Positions 1-7,958 of a DNA stretch of 8,060 nt are shown here, one piece after another; position 1 is the first letter of the stretch; each line of letters opens with the position of its first letter. Origin of the DNA: Ignavibacteriota bacterium. GTDB lineage: Bacteria; Bacteroidota; Ignavibacteria; Tepidaquicellales; Tepidaquicellaceae. The notes below the pieces were generated by a model. It was not told the DNA's origin. It did not search any database and saw only the letters and a program-made list of their open reading frames with translations. The position numbers and the translations under genes are program-made. The stretch spans positions 10,487-18,546 of the forward strand of contig PNBM01000066.1 in NCBI GenBank assembly GCA_003135995.1. Direction: 5' to 3'.

Positions 1-91
1 TAAAAGAATTTTTTTTTTAACAATATTTAACAAATTAAAACACATAGCCTATAGAATTATTATTATAACTTATAAATAAAATAAATATTTT
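1..91. other. AT-rich leader upstream of sprA
   Basis: This short upstream stretch is almost entirely A and T, with only about ten G or C bases. It contains a T run at 9-18 and a direct repeat TTTAACAA at 16-23 and 26-33. An in-frame TAA at 77-79 closes the sprA reading frame upstream, so the protein must begin after it. No Shine-Dalgarno motif is present, as is usual in Bacteroidota, where A/T-rich sequence ahead of the start takes over that role. I could not identify an exact Bacteroidota promoter (-7 TAnnTTTG with a -33 TTG). Bases 1-3 read TAA and could be the stop of a preceding gene, but this cannot be judged from three bases. Confidence 0.4.
16..35. repeat. 10-bp-period direct repeat (TTTAACAA x2)
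   Basis: TTTAACAA occurs at 16-23 and again at 26-33, so the two copies sit exactly 10 bp apart, about one helical turn. Such spacing would suit a regulator binding one face of the DNA upstream of sprA. However, the region is so AT-rich that chance repetition is quite possible. No known operator is recognised. Confidence 0.3.
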
Positions 92-3000
92 TTGATTTCA
101 CATTCGGAAAATAAACTAAATAGACTAAATTTGGATTTCAAAATAAAGTCATTAATAGTTTTATTTACAATTATAATAAATCTATTGTCTATTTGCAATG
201 TTACTTTTTCTCAAGGCAGGCGTGATATAGATAAATTCAGAGGCTTTGGTTACAATGTAAATGACACGACAAAAAATAAATCTCTCGATTCTGTCCAGGC
301 TCTTTTAGATTCTTTAAGAAGGCTGCCTGTAGATTCTACCGCCCGTGTGAAATATTTTAAATACAATCCGGAATATAGTTATTCAGCCCCCGTTAAAGAA
401 AAAACATTTCCACTATTATTAGAAAATTCTTCAAGCATAAAAACCGAAGTTACATTTGATTCTCTGAATAATGCCGTAATTACACAGAAATTCGACGATG
501 AGGATATAAAAGCTCCTGTTGTTATTCCTTTACAAAAATATCTTGAAATGCTTGGTAAAGTTAACGAAAAAGCCATCTTTGATGGTTTATTTTCGGATAG
601 ATATAAAGGTATAACTACAGATGATTTATCTCGGCTCTTTGAAAAATTCACAGATATAACAATTCCTCTGCCTTTTAAAACGGAAACAATTTTCGGTCCG
701 CCGACATTTAATCTGCGTATTAATGGGGCGATAGATATAACGGCGTCTTATCAGAATATTACGAGTGACCAATCCGTTTTGACATATACTTCGAATGCAC
801 AAAATAATATTAATTTTAAACAGGAAGTCCAGGTAACTGCAAAAGGAACAGTCGGTGATAAATTATCTATAGATGCAGACTGGAATACACAACGTGTTTT
901 TGATTTTGAAAATCAACTTAAAATAAAATATACCGGATATGCAGATGAAGTAATTCAAAAAATAGAAGCTGGAAATGTATCGCTCGATACTAAATCAAGT
1001 TTGATTCAATCGACTCAGGCGTTATTCGGGATTAAAGGAGAATTTAAGTTAGGACCGTTGTATATTTCTACCGTCGTTTCCCAAAAGAAAAGTAAACAGG
1101 AATCAAAAGATTATTCAGGCGGCGCCCAGCAGCAGGATTTCCAGATTAATGTTTATGATTATTCAGATAATCATTTCTTTCTCGATATATTGTATCAAAA
1201 GAGTTTTACAGATTTTTATAATTCACCATCAGGTCAGCTTACTGCATACGTCAGCGAACATCAGGTATTATCTAATAACCCTGATTTCGGGGTTTGGTTG
1301 CAATGTAATGAAACGGAAGCGACCAAGCGATTTGCAACTGCTATCGTAATGCTGCCTTCAACAACTGACACTAACTATAATATAATTGTTAAAAATGTTC
1401 AAACTCCGGGTGTACAATTTTTTGGTTACTTTAAGAAATTAAGTACATCTGATTATACTATTGACCCGTATGGAGGTTTTATAAGTTTGAAAATAAATGT
1501 TCCTGATAATTATCATGTAGGGGTTTCTTATACAACGAATAATAATCAAAAATATGGAAAGGGTGATATAGGTTCATCTTCTACAGATACATTGATTTTA
1601 AAAATGGTAAAGTGTGCGAATCAAAGTCCTGACGCAACTCCCGTTGCATGGGAACTGAAGCTTAAAAACATTTACCGTCTTCCTGTTTCCAAAATTATTC
1701 AGGATGGTTTCAAACTCGATGTTTTTCATAATAATAATAATGTTTTAGAACCGAGTGTTCTTGTTAACGGGGTTCCTTCTTCATTAAATACAATATTAAA
1801 AATTGACCGTTATACGGGCACTTCTCAAAGTCCTCCGCCTGATGGTATATTTGATTTTATACCGGGAAAAACAATTAATATCGAAACAGGTGATATAATA
1901 TTTCCGAGTCTAAAACCTTTTGATGATGATATTGTGGCGGCAGGTCTCGATACTTCAATTTACAAATTTGCCGAAATTTATACTCAGAGAAAATCCGTTA
2001 CATCCACAAACCCCAAAGCTTCTTTATATTTTATCAAAGGTAGTGCAAAGGGTGAACAGGGTATTAGTAATACAATAAATTTGGGATTTAATGTTGTTAT
2101 GGGAAGCGTGAAAATATTAATAGGGTCAACGCCATTACAGGAGAATGTAGATTATTCTGTTGATTACAGCACCGGAGTTGTTGTGATTAGAAATGCGACC
2201 GCACTTACGTCAAAGGATTTAAAAATCACTTATGAAACAAATGATTTATTATCACTCGCTTCAAAAACATTGTTTGGCGTAAGAGCGGATTATAAAATAA
2301 GCGATAAAAGCACACTTGGTTTTACATTTGTAAATTTGGTACAGCAAACCTTAAATGATAAAGTCAGGATTGGAGAAGAGCCGACCAACAATTCCATGTT
2401 CGGGGTTGATTTTACTACTGAAGTTAAATCCAAGGCTTTGACAAATATGGTAAATTTAATGCCAGGTTATAATACAAAGGAAGAAAGTAGTTTAACTTTT
2501 AAGAGTGAATTTGCATATATGACTCCCGACCCGAATACGAAAAAAAGTGCAATACCACAGGATAACAACTCTTCAATTGCATATATTGACGATATGGAAG
2601 GCGCAAAAAAACTTGTTTCACTCGGTACAAATTATAGCACGTGGACAATTAGCTCGGTTCCGGTCGACACCGCTCTTATGCCGCCAATTACCACATATCA
2701 TGATACTTTATCAAATTATATAGATTCTATAAGAAATTTCAAAAGATGCAGTTTAAAGTGGTTCAACGTTCCAAATGACGTCAACGTTAAAGATGTATAT
2801 CCGCTTCGCGATGTTCAACCCGGGCAGGATAAACTTACACCATTTTATATTGTTTTCGACCCTTCGCATAGGGGAGCATATAATTTTATGGATTTATTAT
2901 ACGATACTGCACATAAAAAAACAAATTGGAATGGTATTATGAAATATCTTAATACTACTTCGACGGATTTAGTCAATGAGAATATTAATTATATTGAGTT

Positions 3001-6000
3001 CAATATGCGTGTAGATGTTCCGGCTGGTGCGGATGTAAAAAACGCAAAGTTTTTAATTGACCTCGGCGCTATATCGGAGGATGCTATACCTAATCATAAA
3101 TGGGATACCGAAGATAAAAACAATAATGGTATACTCGACGATGGGGAAGATATCGGATTAGATGGTCAATCGGATGTGGATGAACTGGGTAATTATAATT
3201 TTGTAAACCATACAAATTATACAGACCCGTCCCAGGGGAACTTGGGTGGGGACCCGGCGCTTGATAATAATGGTTCGGACCCTGCAATTATAGATTATAA
3301 TAAAATAAATGGAACTCAAAATAATAGATTTTTTGAAGGAGGAAACAAACCTGATTCTGAAGACTTGAATCATAATGGTTCAGTCGATTATACGAACGAA
3401 TATTTTGAATATGAAGTAAAATTAGATACAAATAACAACAGTAGAATTTCGGGAAGAGGTGCTCCGGGAAGCGGATGGTTTCAGTTTCGAGTACCGCTTT
3501 CAGAGTTTACAAAAATGGTAGGTTCGCCTCAGCTTACTAATATAGAATACGCAAGAATATGGATAAAAGGCGTTGACCAAACTATAAAATTAGCTTTAGT
3601 TGATTTTAACCTTGTTGGAAATCAGTGGTATAAAGTTAATAAAGCAGATACTTCTTATACAATATCCGTAGTAAGTATCGAAGAAAATCCACAAATCTAT
3701 ATGAGTCCGGTAGCAGGTGATATACTCAGACAAACAGTCAGAAATACGAGCGGTGTGAATACAAAATCGAACGAACAATCAATGGCATTGTCTGTCACAA
3801 ATCTTCAAAGTGGTCAAAGCAAATTAGCTTATAAAGATTATAGGACTCAGATTCTTGATTTATTCAGTTACAAACAAATGAAGCTGTTTGTAAACGGTGA
3901 CCCTACTTTTAATTATACAAACGAGAATGTTTATGATGCAACTATGATAGTGAGGTTTGGAACTGATTCGAGTAATTTCTATGAATACAGGGCTCCGATT
4001 CATCCGGACACCCGACCCCATCAGCCCTGGAATTCTTTAAACGAAGTCAGCATTATATTTGCGGATTTAACGGCTTTAAAGATTACAAGAGATTCTGTTA
4101 ACCAGATTGTCGATATGAAGGTGCCTAACGGACCGCCCGGTGCAATTTATAGAGTAAAAGGTAATCCTGCTTTGAATTCAATCCGTGAATTTATTTTAGG
4201 TGTCGAAAAAAATCGTACAGCACAGAACTCTACTATTACAGGTAGTGTATGGTTTAATGAATTAAGAGTTCTGCAGGCAGACGATGCTAACGGATATGCT
4301 TTCAATATAAACACAGGATTGAAGTTAGCTGATTTTGCGAATTTCAGTGTTAATTTTTCTAAAACAGACCCTAATTTTCATGCTTTAGATGAAAGAGTTG
4401 GAAGCAGGGTTACGGGACAACTACTGGATTTCAACGGTACGATTAATATTCACAAATTTATTAATAATGCAATTGCCTCGGCGTTCGGAGATGAATGGAA
4501 GGATTTCCTGAATTTGCCGATATCATTCAGGCACAGCGAAAACCTGATTAAACCGAAATATTTTCCGGGTACCGATATAGCAATAGATAATGCTGCTACT
4601 TCGAAGTATGAGCAGGTTCTTAAAAAAACAAATGATGTCAATCTCGCTAAAACTGCCGCAAATGATATTCAGTTGCAAGCTCAATCTCTTAGTGTTAGCA
4701 ATAATATTACAATAAGCGGATTAGCTTTTAAATTTCCGGGTAATAATTATTTTGTTCGAACTATAGCAAATGCATTTTCTGTTAATTTTTCTGCCACATA
4801 TGGTAGTCAGAGGGATATTACTTATGAAAAGAAATTTGATTTTAATTCCACAGGAAGTCTTAATTTTAACACCGATTTCGGTCTTGCAGATAAATTTAAT
4901 CTTAAGATTGGAAAAATAATTCATTTAGGGGATGAATATAAAGACGCAAAAATTTATTTATTTCTTCCGTTCTTACCTTTAGCTCCGTTTTATACATCCA
5001 ATTTTATTGCGACTACTGATTTTAACAGGACTCAAACCGAATCAAGACAACGTCAATTCCTCGTAGATGACCCTGTAAGCCGGTTATTCAGAGCAGACAG
5101 GGGATTTAGTTTTAATTGGAAATTCATTGAAAACTGGATAGTGGATTTAGGCGGGACTTATAGCGTGAAAATCGGAAGTGACCTTACACCGTTTGAAACA
5201 AATAACGATAGCCTGAAAACACAAAGGTCCGAAAGTCAGCTTTACAAAGATATATTTTTTAATGCCGGGCTTGTGAATTTCGGAAAAGATCTGGATTATA
5301 CACAAACAACAGGTTTTAATCCGAAGTTTAATTTTCCTGTAATTAATAAATTCCTTGATATAACGAGTTCATATAATGTTACTTATGGATGGCAAAATCC
5401 AAATACAACAGTAAACATTGGTTATAATGTTGGTTATTCAAATACAATCTCTGCGGGTACGAATATAAAATTCAGTGAATTACTGAATTTATTCAAAGGT
5501 TCCGGAAAGACACTTCCCGGTAAATTTATCGGGGGTGCGGGAAATCAAAGTTCGGATAAAAAATCTGCATTAACTTTTGATGATGATAAACCGGGATTAG
5601 GTGATATAATTAAAATTCTCGGTACTTTCTTTCCTGATAATGTTAATTTAACTTTCAACCAGTCAAATCAGGTTTCGAATCCGGGGGTAGGGGGCAGACC
5701 GGGTTTTGGTAATTTCTGGATGTCACCGGTTACAAGTGAAGACCTCGGTCCTTCGAGACTTTACCAGCTTGGACTATCTATGTATCCCGGCAGAAGAGTT
5801 CCGAATCTTTCCAATATTACGGATGCTTTTAATCAGTCAAATAATTTAACGCTAACGGCAACAATCGCTCCGATATTTCCTCAAGCAATAAAAATGAATC
5901 TGACCTTTAAAAATAATTGGGGATTTAATAATTCATTAACTTATATTTCTGATTTGAACGGAAATTTATCGGCTCCCACAAATAAAACAAGCAACCTTAC

Positions 6001-6784
6001 AAAAGGTTATTCTATGTTTTTTGCGGGAAGTGTGGATAAATTTAATTTTACGGGTTCAGCAGACCCGACTGAAAATACTAAAAATATTTCTGCTGCATCT
6101 AAGAAATCAATCGGCTCAATTCCATTTCCAAATTGGAGCTTGACGATTTCGGGTATGGAAAAATTTCCGCTCTTTGCACAGTTCGCTACTTCTGTATCTA
6201 TTGAAAATAGTTTTACATCGGAATATAATGAAGCTACATCTGTCGATATCAATAGCGTTTCTATTCCTTCAAATCAAAATGTTACTCAATCATTCAATCC
6301 GTTGATTGGAATAAATATTACTTTCAAGGAAGCATTTGGCGGCAGCCTTACGGCTTCTGTGAGGTTTAATAATTCCGTCACAAATGCACTGGTGCCTCAA
6401 AGTAATCTGATTCAAACGACAAACACGAACGACTGGAGTGTGATTGCGAATTATGCAAAGTCAGGTTTTGAAATTCCGTTATTCGGGCTTTCGTTGAAGA
6501 ATGATATTGCGTTTGCATTGACTATTTCAAAAAATACAAGTAATCCGCTTGATTATAGATTTACTTTATCATCGGATGGAGTTCATAATGATGTAGAACC
6601 TGTACCGGGAAATGGTTCGAGTGTACTAACGTTTAATCCATCGATTCAATATTCTCTTAGTGCGAAAGTTCAAATGCAATTATTCTATAAATATATACGC
6701 ACTGAACCGACACAGGGAACTGCAAATACAATACCGAGAACATCAAACGAAGGTGGATTGAATATCAGGATATCGATTCAATAA
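92..6784 (+). CDS. sprA: SprA/Sov, T9SS outer-membrane translocon
   Basis: This is the giant beta-barrel channel that carries T9SS cargo across the outer membrane; SprA of Flavobacterium forms a 36-strand single-chain barrel with PorV and a plug protein as partners. Residues 17-40 form a Sec signal peptide (KIK, then a hydrophobic run, then VTFS before Q41). Family signatures follow in order: FGPPTFNLRINGAIDI (from 201); KGTVGDKL (251) leading through FDFENQLKIKY to IEAGNVSL (291); AYIDDMEGA (830-838); VGNQW (1175-1179); WFNELRV (1387-1393); then a long Asn/aromatic-rich strand-forming half ending GGLNIRISIQ. EF-hand-like loops lie at 1008-1019 and 1091-1103. At 2230 residues it is somewhat shorter than Flavobacterium SprA or Porphyromonas Sov (about 2400-2500) but looks complete and unbroken. 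The mature chain has only three cysteines (405, 508, 886). The start is TTG at 92, since no in-frame ATG occurs before residue 152. TTG at 131 (residue 14) or an ATT are alternatives that also keep the signal peptide. Confidence 0.93.
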   Translation: MISHSENKLNRLNLDFKIKSLIVLFTIIINLLSICNVTFSQGRRDIDKFRGFGYNVNDTTKNKSLDSVQALLDSLRRLPVDSTARVKYFKYNPEYSYSAPVKEKTFPLLLENSSSIKTEVTFDSLNNAVITQKFDDEDIKAPVVIPLQKYLEMLGKVNEKAIFDGLFSDRYKGITTDDLSRLFEKFTDITIPLPFKTETIFGPPTFNLRINGAIDITASYQNITSDQSVLTYTSNAQNNINFKQEVQVTAKGTVGDKLSIDADWNTQRVFDFENQLKIKYTGYADEVIQKIEAGNVSLDTKSSLIQSTQALFGIKGEFKLGPLYISTVVSQKKSKQESKDYSGGAQQQDFQINVYDYSDNHFFLDILYQKSFTDFYNSPSGQLTAYVSEHQVLSNNPDFGVWLQCNETEATKRFATAIVMLPSTTDTNYNIIVKNVQTPGVQFFGYFKKLSTSDYTIDPYGGFISLKINVPDNYHVGVSYTTNNNQKYGKGDIGSSSTDTLILKMVKCANQSPDATPVAWELKLKNIYRLPVSKIIQDGFKLDVFHNNNNVLEPSVLVNGVPSSLNTILKIDRYTGTSQSPPPDGIFDFIPGKTINIETGDIIFPSLKPFDDDIVAAGLDTSIYKFAEIYTQRKSVTSTNPKASLYFIKGSAKGEQGISNTINLGFNVVMGSVKILIGSTPLQENVDYSVDYSTGVVVIRNATALTSKDLKITYETNDLLSLASKTLFGVRADYKISDKSTLGFTFVNLVQQTLNDKVRIGEEPTNNSMFGVDFTTEVKSKALTNMVNLMPGYNTKEESSLTFKSEFAYMTPDPNTKKSAIPQDNNSSIAYIDDMEGAKKLVSLGTNYSTWTISSVPVDTALMPPITTYHDTLSNYIDSIRNFKRCSLKWFNVPNDVNVKDVYPLRDVQPGQDKLTPFYIVFDPSHRGAYNFMDLLYDTAHKKTNWNGIMKYLNTTSTDLVNENINYIEFNMRVDVPAGADVKNAKFLIDLGAISEDAIPNHKWDTEDKNNNGILDDGEDIGLDGQSDVDELGNYNFVNHTNYTDPSQGNLGGDPALDNNGSDPAIIDYNKINGTQNNRFFEGGNKPDSEDLNHNGSVDYTNEYFEYEVKLDTNNNSRISGRGAPGSGWFQFRVPLSEFTKMVGSPQLTNIEYARIWIKGVDQTIKLALVDFNLVGNQWYKVNKADTSYTISVVSIEENPQIYMSPVAGDILRQTVRNTSGVNTKSNEQSMALSVTNLQSGQSKLAYKDYRTQILDLFSYKQMKLFVNGDPTFNYTNENVYDATMIVRFGTDSSNFYEYRAPIHPDTRPHQPWNSLNEVSIIFADLTALKITRDSVNQIVDMKVPNGPPGAIYRVKGNPALNSIREFILGVEKNRTAQNSTITGSVWFNELRVLQADDANGYAFNINTGLKLADFANFSVNFSKTDPNFHALDERVGSRVTGQLLDFNGTINIHKFINNAIASAFGDEWKDFLNLPISFRHSENLIKPKYFPGTDIAIDNAATSKYEQVLKKTNDVNLAKTAANDIQLQAQSLSVSNNITISGLAFKFPGNNYFVRTIANAFSVNFSATYGSQRDITYEKKFDFNSTGSLNFNTDFGLADKFNLKIGKIIHLGDEYKDAKIYLFLPFLPLAPFYTSNFIATTDFNRTQTESRQRQFLVDDPVSRLFRADRGFSFNWKFIENWIVDLGGTYSVKIGSDLTPFETNNDSLKTQRSESQLYKDIFFNAGLVNFGKDLDYTQTTGFNPKFNFPVINKFLDITSSYNVTYGWQNPNTTVNIGYNVGYSNTISAGTNIKFSELLNLFKGSGKTLPGKFIGGAGNQSSDKKSALTFDDDKPGLGDIIKILGTFFPDNVNLTFNQSNQVSNPGVGGRPGFGNFWMSPVTSEDLGPSRLYQLGLSMYPGRRVPNLSNITDAFNQSNNLTLTATIAPIFPQAIKMNLTFKNNWGFNNSLTYISDLNGNLSAPTNKTSNLTKGYSMFFAGSVDKFNFTGSADPTENTKNISAASKKSIGSIPFPNWSLTISGMEKFPLFAQFATSVSIENSFTSEYNEATSVDINSVSIPSNQNVTQSFNPLIGINITFKEAFGGSLTASVRFNNSVTNALVPQSNLIQTTNTNDWSVIANYAKSGFEIPLFGLSLKNDIAFALTISKNTSNPLDYRFTLSSDGVHNDVEPVPGNGSSVLTFNPSIQYSLSAKVQMQLFYKYIRTEPTQGTANTIPRTSNEGGLNIRISIQ

Positions 6785-6803
6785 GATTAGTAAAAATATT
6801 TTG

Positions 6804-6830
6804 TCTTTCCCAATCGGGGATTGGGAAAGA
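6804..6830. repeat. Near-palindrome copy 1 (GGG loop)
   Basis: The arms are TCTTTCCCAATC at 6804-6815 and GATTGGGAAAGA at 6819-6830, a perfect 12-bp stem around a GGG loop at 6816-6818. It starts 20 bp after the sprA stop. The 21-base core at 6807-6827 recurs in exact reverse complement at 6862-6882, so this is one half of an inverted pair. Size, GC-rich palindromy and intergenic position match REP-type repeats. As RNA it would form a stable hairpin at the 3' end of the sprA transcript, but no U tract follows (GGATAAAATTT), so it is not a classical intrinsic terminator alone. Confidence 0.9.
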
Positions 6831-6858
6831 GGATAAAATTTATAGACTCGCGTTTTTC

Positions 6859-6885
6859 TCCTTCCCAATCCCCGATTGGGAAGGA
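6859..6885. repeat. Near-palindrome copy 2 (CCC loop), inverted copy of the first
   Basis: The arms are TCCTTCCCAATC at 6859-6870 and GATTGGGAAGGA at 6874-6885, a perfect 12-bp stem around a CCC loop at 6871-6873. The core at 6862-6882 is the exact reverse complement of the core at 6807-6827. The changed loop (CCC against GGG) shows the copy is inverted, because the arms alone look alike in both directions. The stem differs from copy 1 at one base pair (C-G in place of T-A near the base). Read from the minus strand it lies 51 bp past the stop of the lipoprotein gene. Confidence 0.9.
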
Positions 6886-6892
6886 ATGAAAT

Positions 6893-6910
6893 TTCTTTAA
6901 CTTCTTTAAC
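6893..6910. repeat. 9-bp tandem repeat (TTCTTTAAC x2) in a pyrimidine-rich tail
   Basis: TTCTTTAAC occurs at 6893-6901 and immediately again at 6902-6910. A decayed third unit, TTCTATTCTAC, follows, and CT-rich sequence continues to about 6944, running into the 3' end of the lipoprotein gene. The plus strand is strongly pyrimidine-biased here. It may be slippage-generated spacer DNA; no function is recognised. Confidence 0.6.
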
Positions 6911-6935
6911 TTCTATTCTACTATCAACTGCTCTT

Positions 6936-7958
6936 CTACTTCTTAATCGAAATTTCTCCGCTTATAATTTTATTCCGAATTTCCTCAACTTTTTGACGAA
7001 CTTTATCCGGAAATAAATTTTTATTATTATCATCATAAACATAATTCACACCATTTTCCTTTAACCCGAGTGATTTAATACCGCCTTTGAATTTTCCGTC
7101 TTTAAATTCTTTTATAGTCTGGTAAATACTTTCATCAACCATTTTCACCATGCTTGTTAAAACAAAACCTGGTGCCTCTTTATACTGGTCGAGGTCAACA
7201 CCTATTGCAAGTTTCTTTTCAGTCTTTGCGGCTTCAAATAATCCCAAACCGGATAGTCCCGAAGCATGATATATTATATCCGCACCATTTTGATATTGGC
7301 TTAAAGAAATTTCCTTTCCTTTACTCGGATTTTTGAAACCATCACCTGTTACGCTAACATATGCAATTAAAACTTTACAATCCGGATTCACATAACTCAC
7401 ACCCTGTTTATAACCTTCTTCAAATTTTTTGATAAGAGCAGATTCCATTCCGCCAAGAAATCCTACCTTATTGGTTTTTGTTGTTAGTCCTGCGATTGCG
7501 CCGATTAAAAACGAACCTTCTTCTTCTTTAAATTCAAGAGCTATTAAGTTCGGAGGTATTGTTTTTGTCGTATCGACTGAATAATCTATGCAACCGAATT
7601 TTTTACCAGGAAAATCTTTCGCAATATTATTTATATCTTCCGTGAAAATAAAACCAATTCCGAAAATTAATCCGATTTCATTATTGCTTGCTAATTTTCT
7701 CAAAGCGGATTCTCTGTCGGAACCATCGCCCGGGTCGATTACTTCGAAATCTATTCCGAAATCTGTTTTAGCTCTTACCAGTCCGTTGTATGCAGCATCG
7801 TTAAATGATTTATCCCCTTTACCCCCGACGTCGAATACAAGTCCTACTTTAACAGCATTTTTTTGTTGTGCATCATTTTTTACTTCGTTTTTTTTGCAGG
7901 AGAAAGAAAAAGAGATTAGTATAAGTAATAAAATTAAATAATATTTTTTTTGATACAT
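6936..7958 (-). CDS. BMP/PnrA-family nucleoside-binding ABC transporter lipoprotein
   Basis: This is the solute-binding component of a BMP-type (Med/TmpC/PnrA, Pfam Bmp) ABC importer; characterised relatives bind purine or other nucleosides and hand them to a membrane permease. Residues 5-20 are a hydrophobic lipoprotein signal ending SFSFS before Cys21, the predicted lipidation site. The binding fold spans about 35-335. Hallmarks are GGKGDKSFND (45-54, the ligand-pocket motif), FGCIDY (121-126), VGFLGGMESALIKKFEEG (165-182), IIYHASGLSGLGLFEAAK (228-245), GVDLDQY (253-259) and TSMVKMVD (268-275). Asp255 and Lys272 lie where the family has its conserved ligand-contacting Asp and Lys. The 340-residue length is normal and the gene looks intact. 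It starts at ATG (7958-7956) after an A-rich, SD-less leader and stops at TAG. Unlike pnr/bmp operons, where the ATPase and permeases follow, the next gene downstream is convergent sprA. Any partner genes must lie upstream, beyond the window, or elsewhere. Confidence 0.94.
   Translation of the reverse strand: MYQKKYYLILLLILISFSFSCKKNEVKNDAQQKNAVKVGLVFDVGGKGDKSFNDAAYNGLVRAKTDFGIDFEVIDPGDGSDRESALRKLASNNEIGLIFGIGFIFTEDINNIAKDFPGKKFGCIDYSVDTTKTIPPNLIALEFKEEEGSFLIGAIAGLTTKTNKVGFLGGMESALIKKFEEGYKQGVSYVNPDCKVLIAYVSVTGDGFKNPSKGKEISLSQYQNGADIIYHASGLSGLGLFEAAKTEKKLAIGVDLDQYKEAPGFVLTSMVKMVDESIYQTIKEFKDGKFKGGIKSLGLKENGVNYVYDDNNKNLFPDKVRQKVEEIRNKIISGEISIKK

Larger units (their letters stand above)
6804..6885. 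terminator. Possible bidirectional transcript end between convergent genes
   Basis: The two inverted near-palindromes lie between the 3' ends of the convergent sprA and lipoprotein genes. Together they can fold into one long hairpin: 6804-6833 pairs with 6856-6885 with a single A-C mismatch (6828/6861) and two G-T positions (6806/6883, 6832/6857), around a 22-base loop. Such a structure could end or protect transcripts from both sides. Neither side has a clean U tract; only loosely T-rich sequence follows on each strand. The terminator role is therefore inferred from position and structure. Confidence 0.4.

Noticed and set aside
80..94. TATTTTTTG before the sprA start as a Bacteroidota -7 box
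   Set aside because: The spacing is one base too long for TAnnTTTG, the motif overlaps the start codon itself, and there is no matching -33 TTG.
185..199. Lipobox-like LLSIC at residues 31-35 of SprA
   Set aside because: The residue before Cys35 is Ile rather than Gly/Ala/Ser. A good signal peptidase I site (VTFS before Gln41) follows, and SprA is a barrel protein, not a lipoprotein.
379..651. 90-codon minus-strand open frame within sprA
   Set aside because: It has no recognisable domain and lies wholly antisense to the N-terminal part of SprA, which is clearly the coding strand here.
3090..3373. Two overlapping minus-strand open frames antisense to sprA
   Set aside because: They are opposite a conserved, Asp/Asn-rich coding stretch of sprA. 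Their translations are low in plausible protein features, and they overlap each other in different frames. They are shadows of the real gene.
6804..6885. The two similar palindromes as a minimal CRISPR array
   Set aside because: The copies are inverted rather than direct, there are only two, and no cas genes are nearby.
7588..7941. 117-codon plus-strand open frame opposite the BMP lipoprotein gene
   Set aside because: It is a mirror of a well-supported gene, including its conserved GDKSFN region. The product is Ser/Pro/Phe-rich with no family resemblance.
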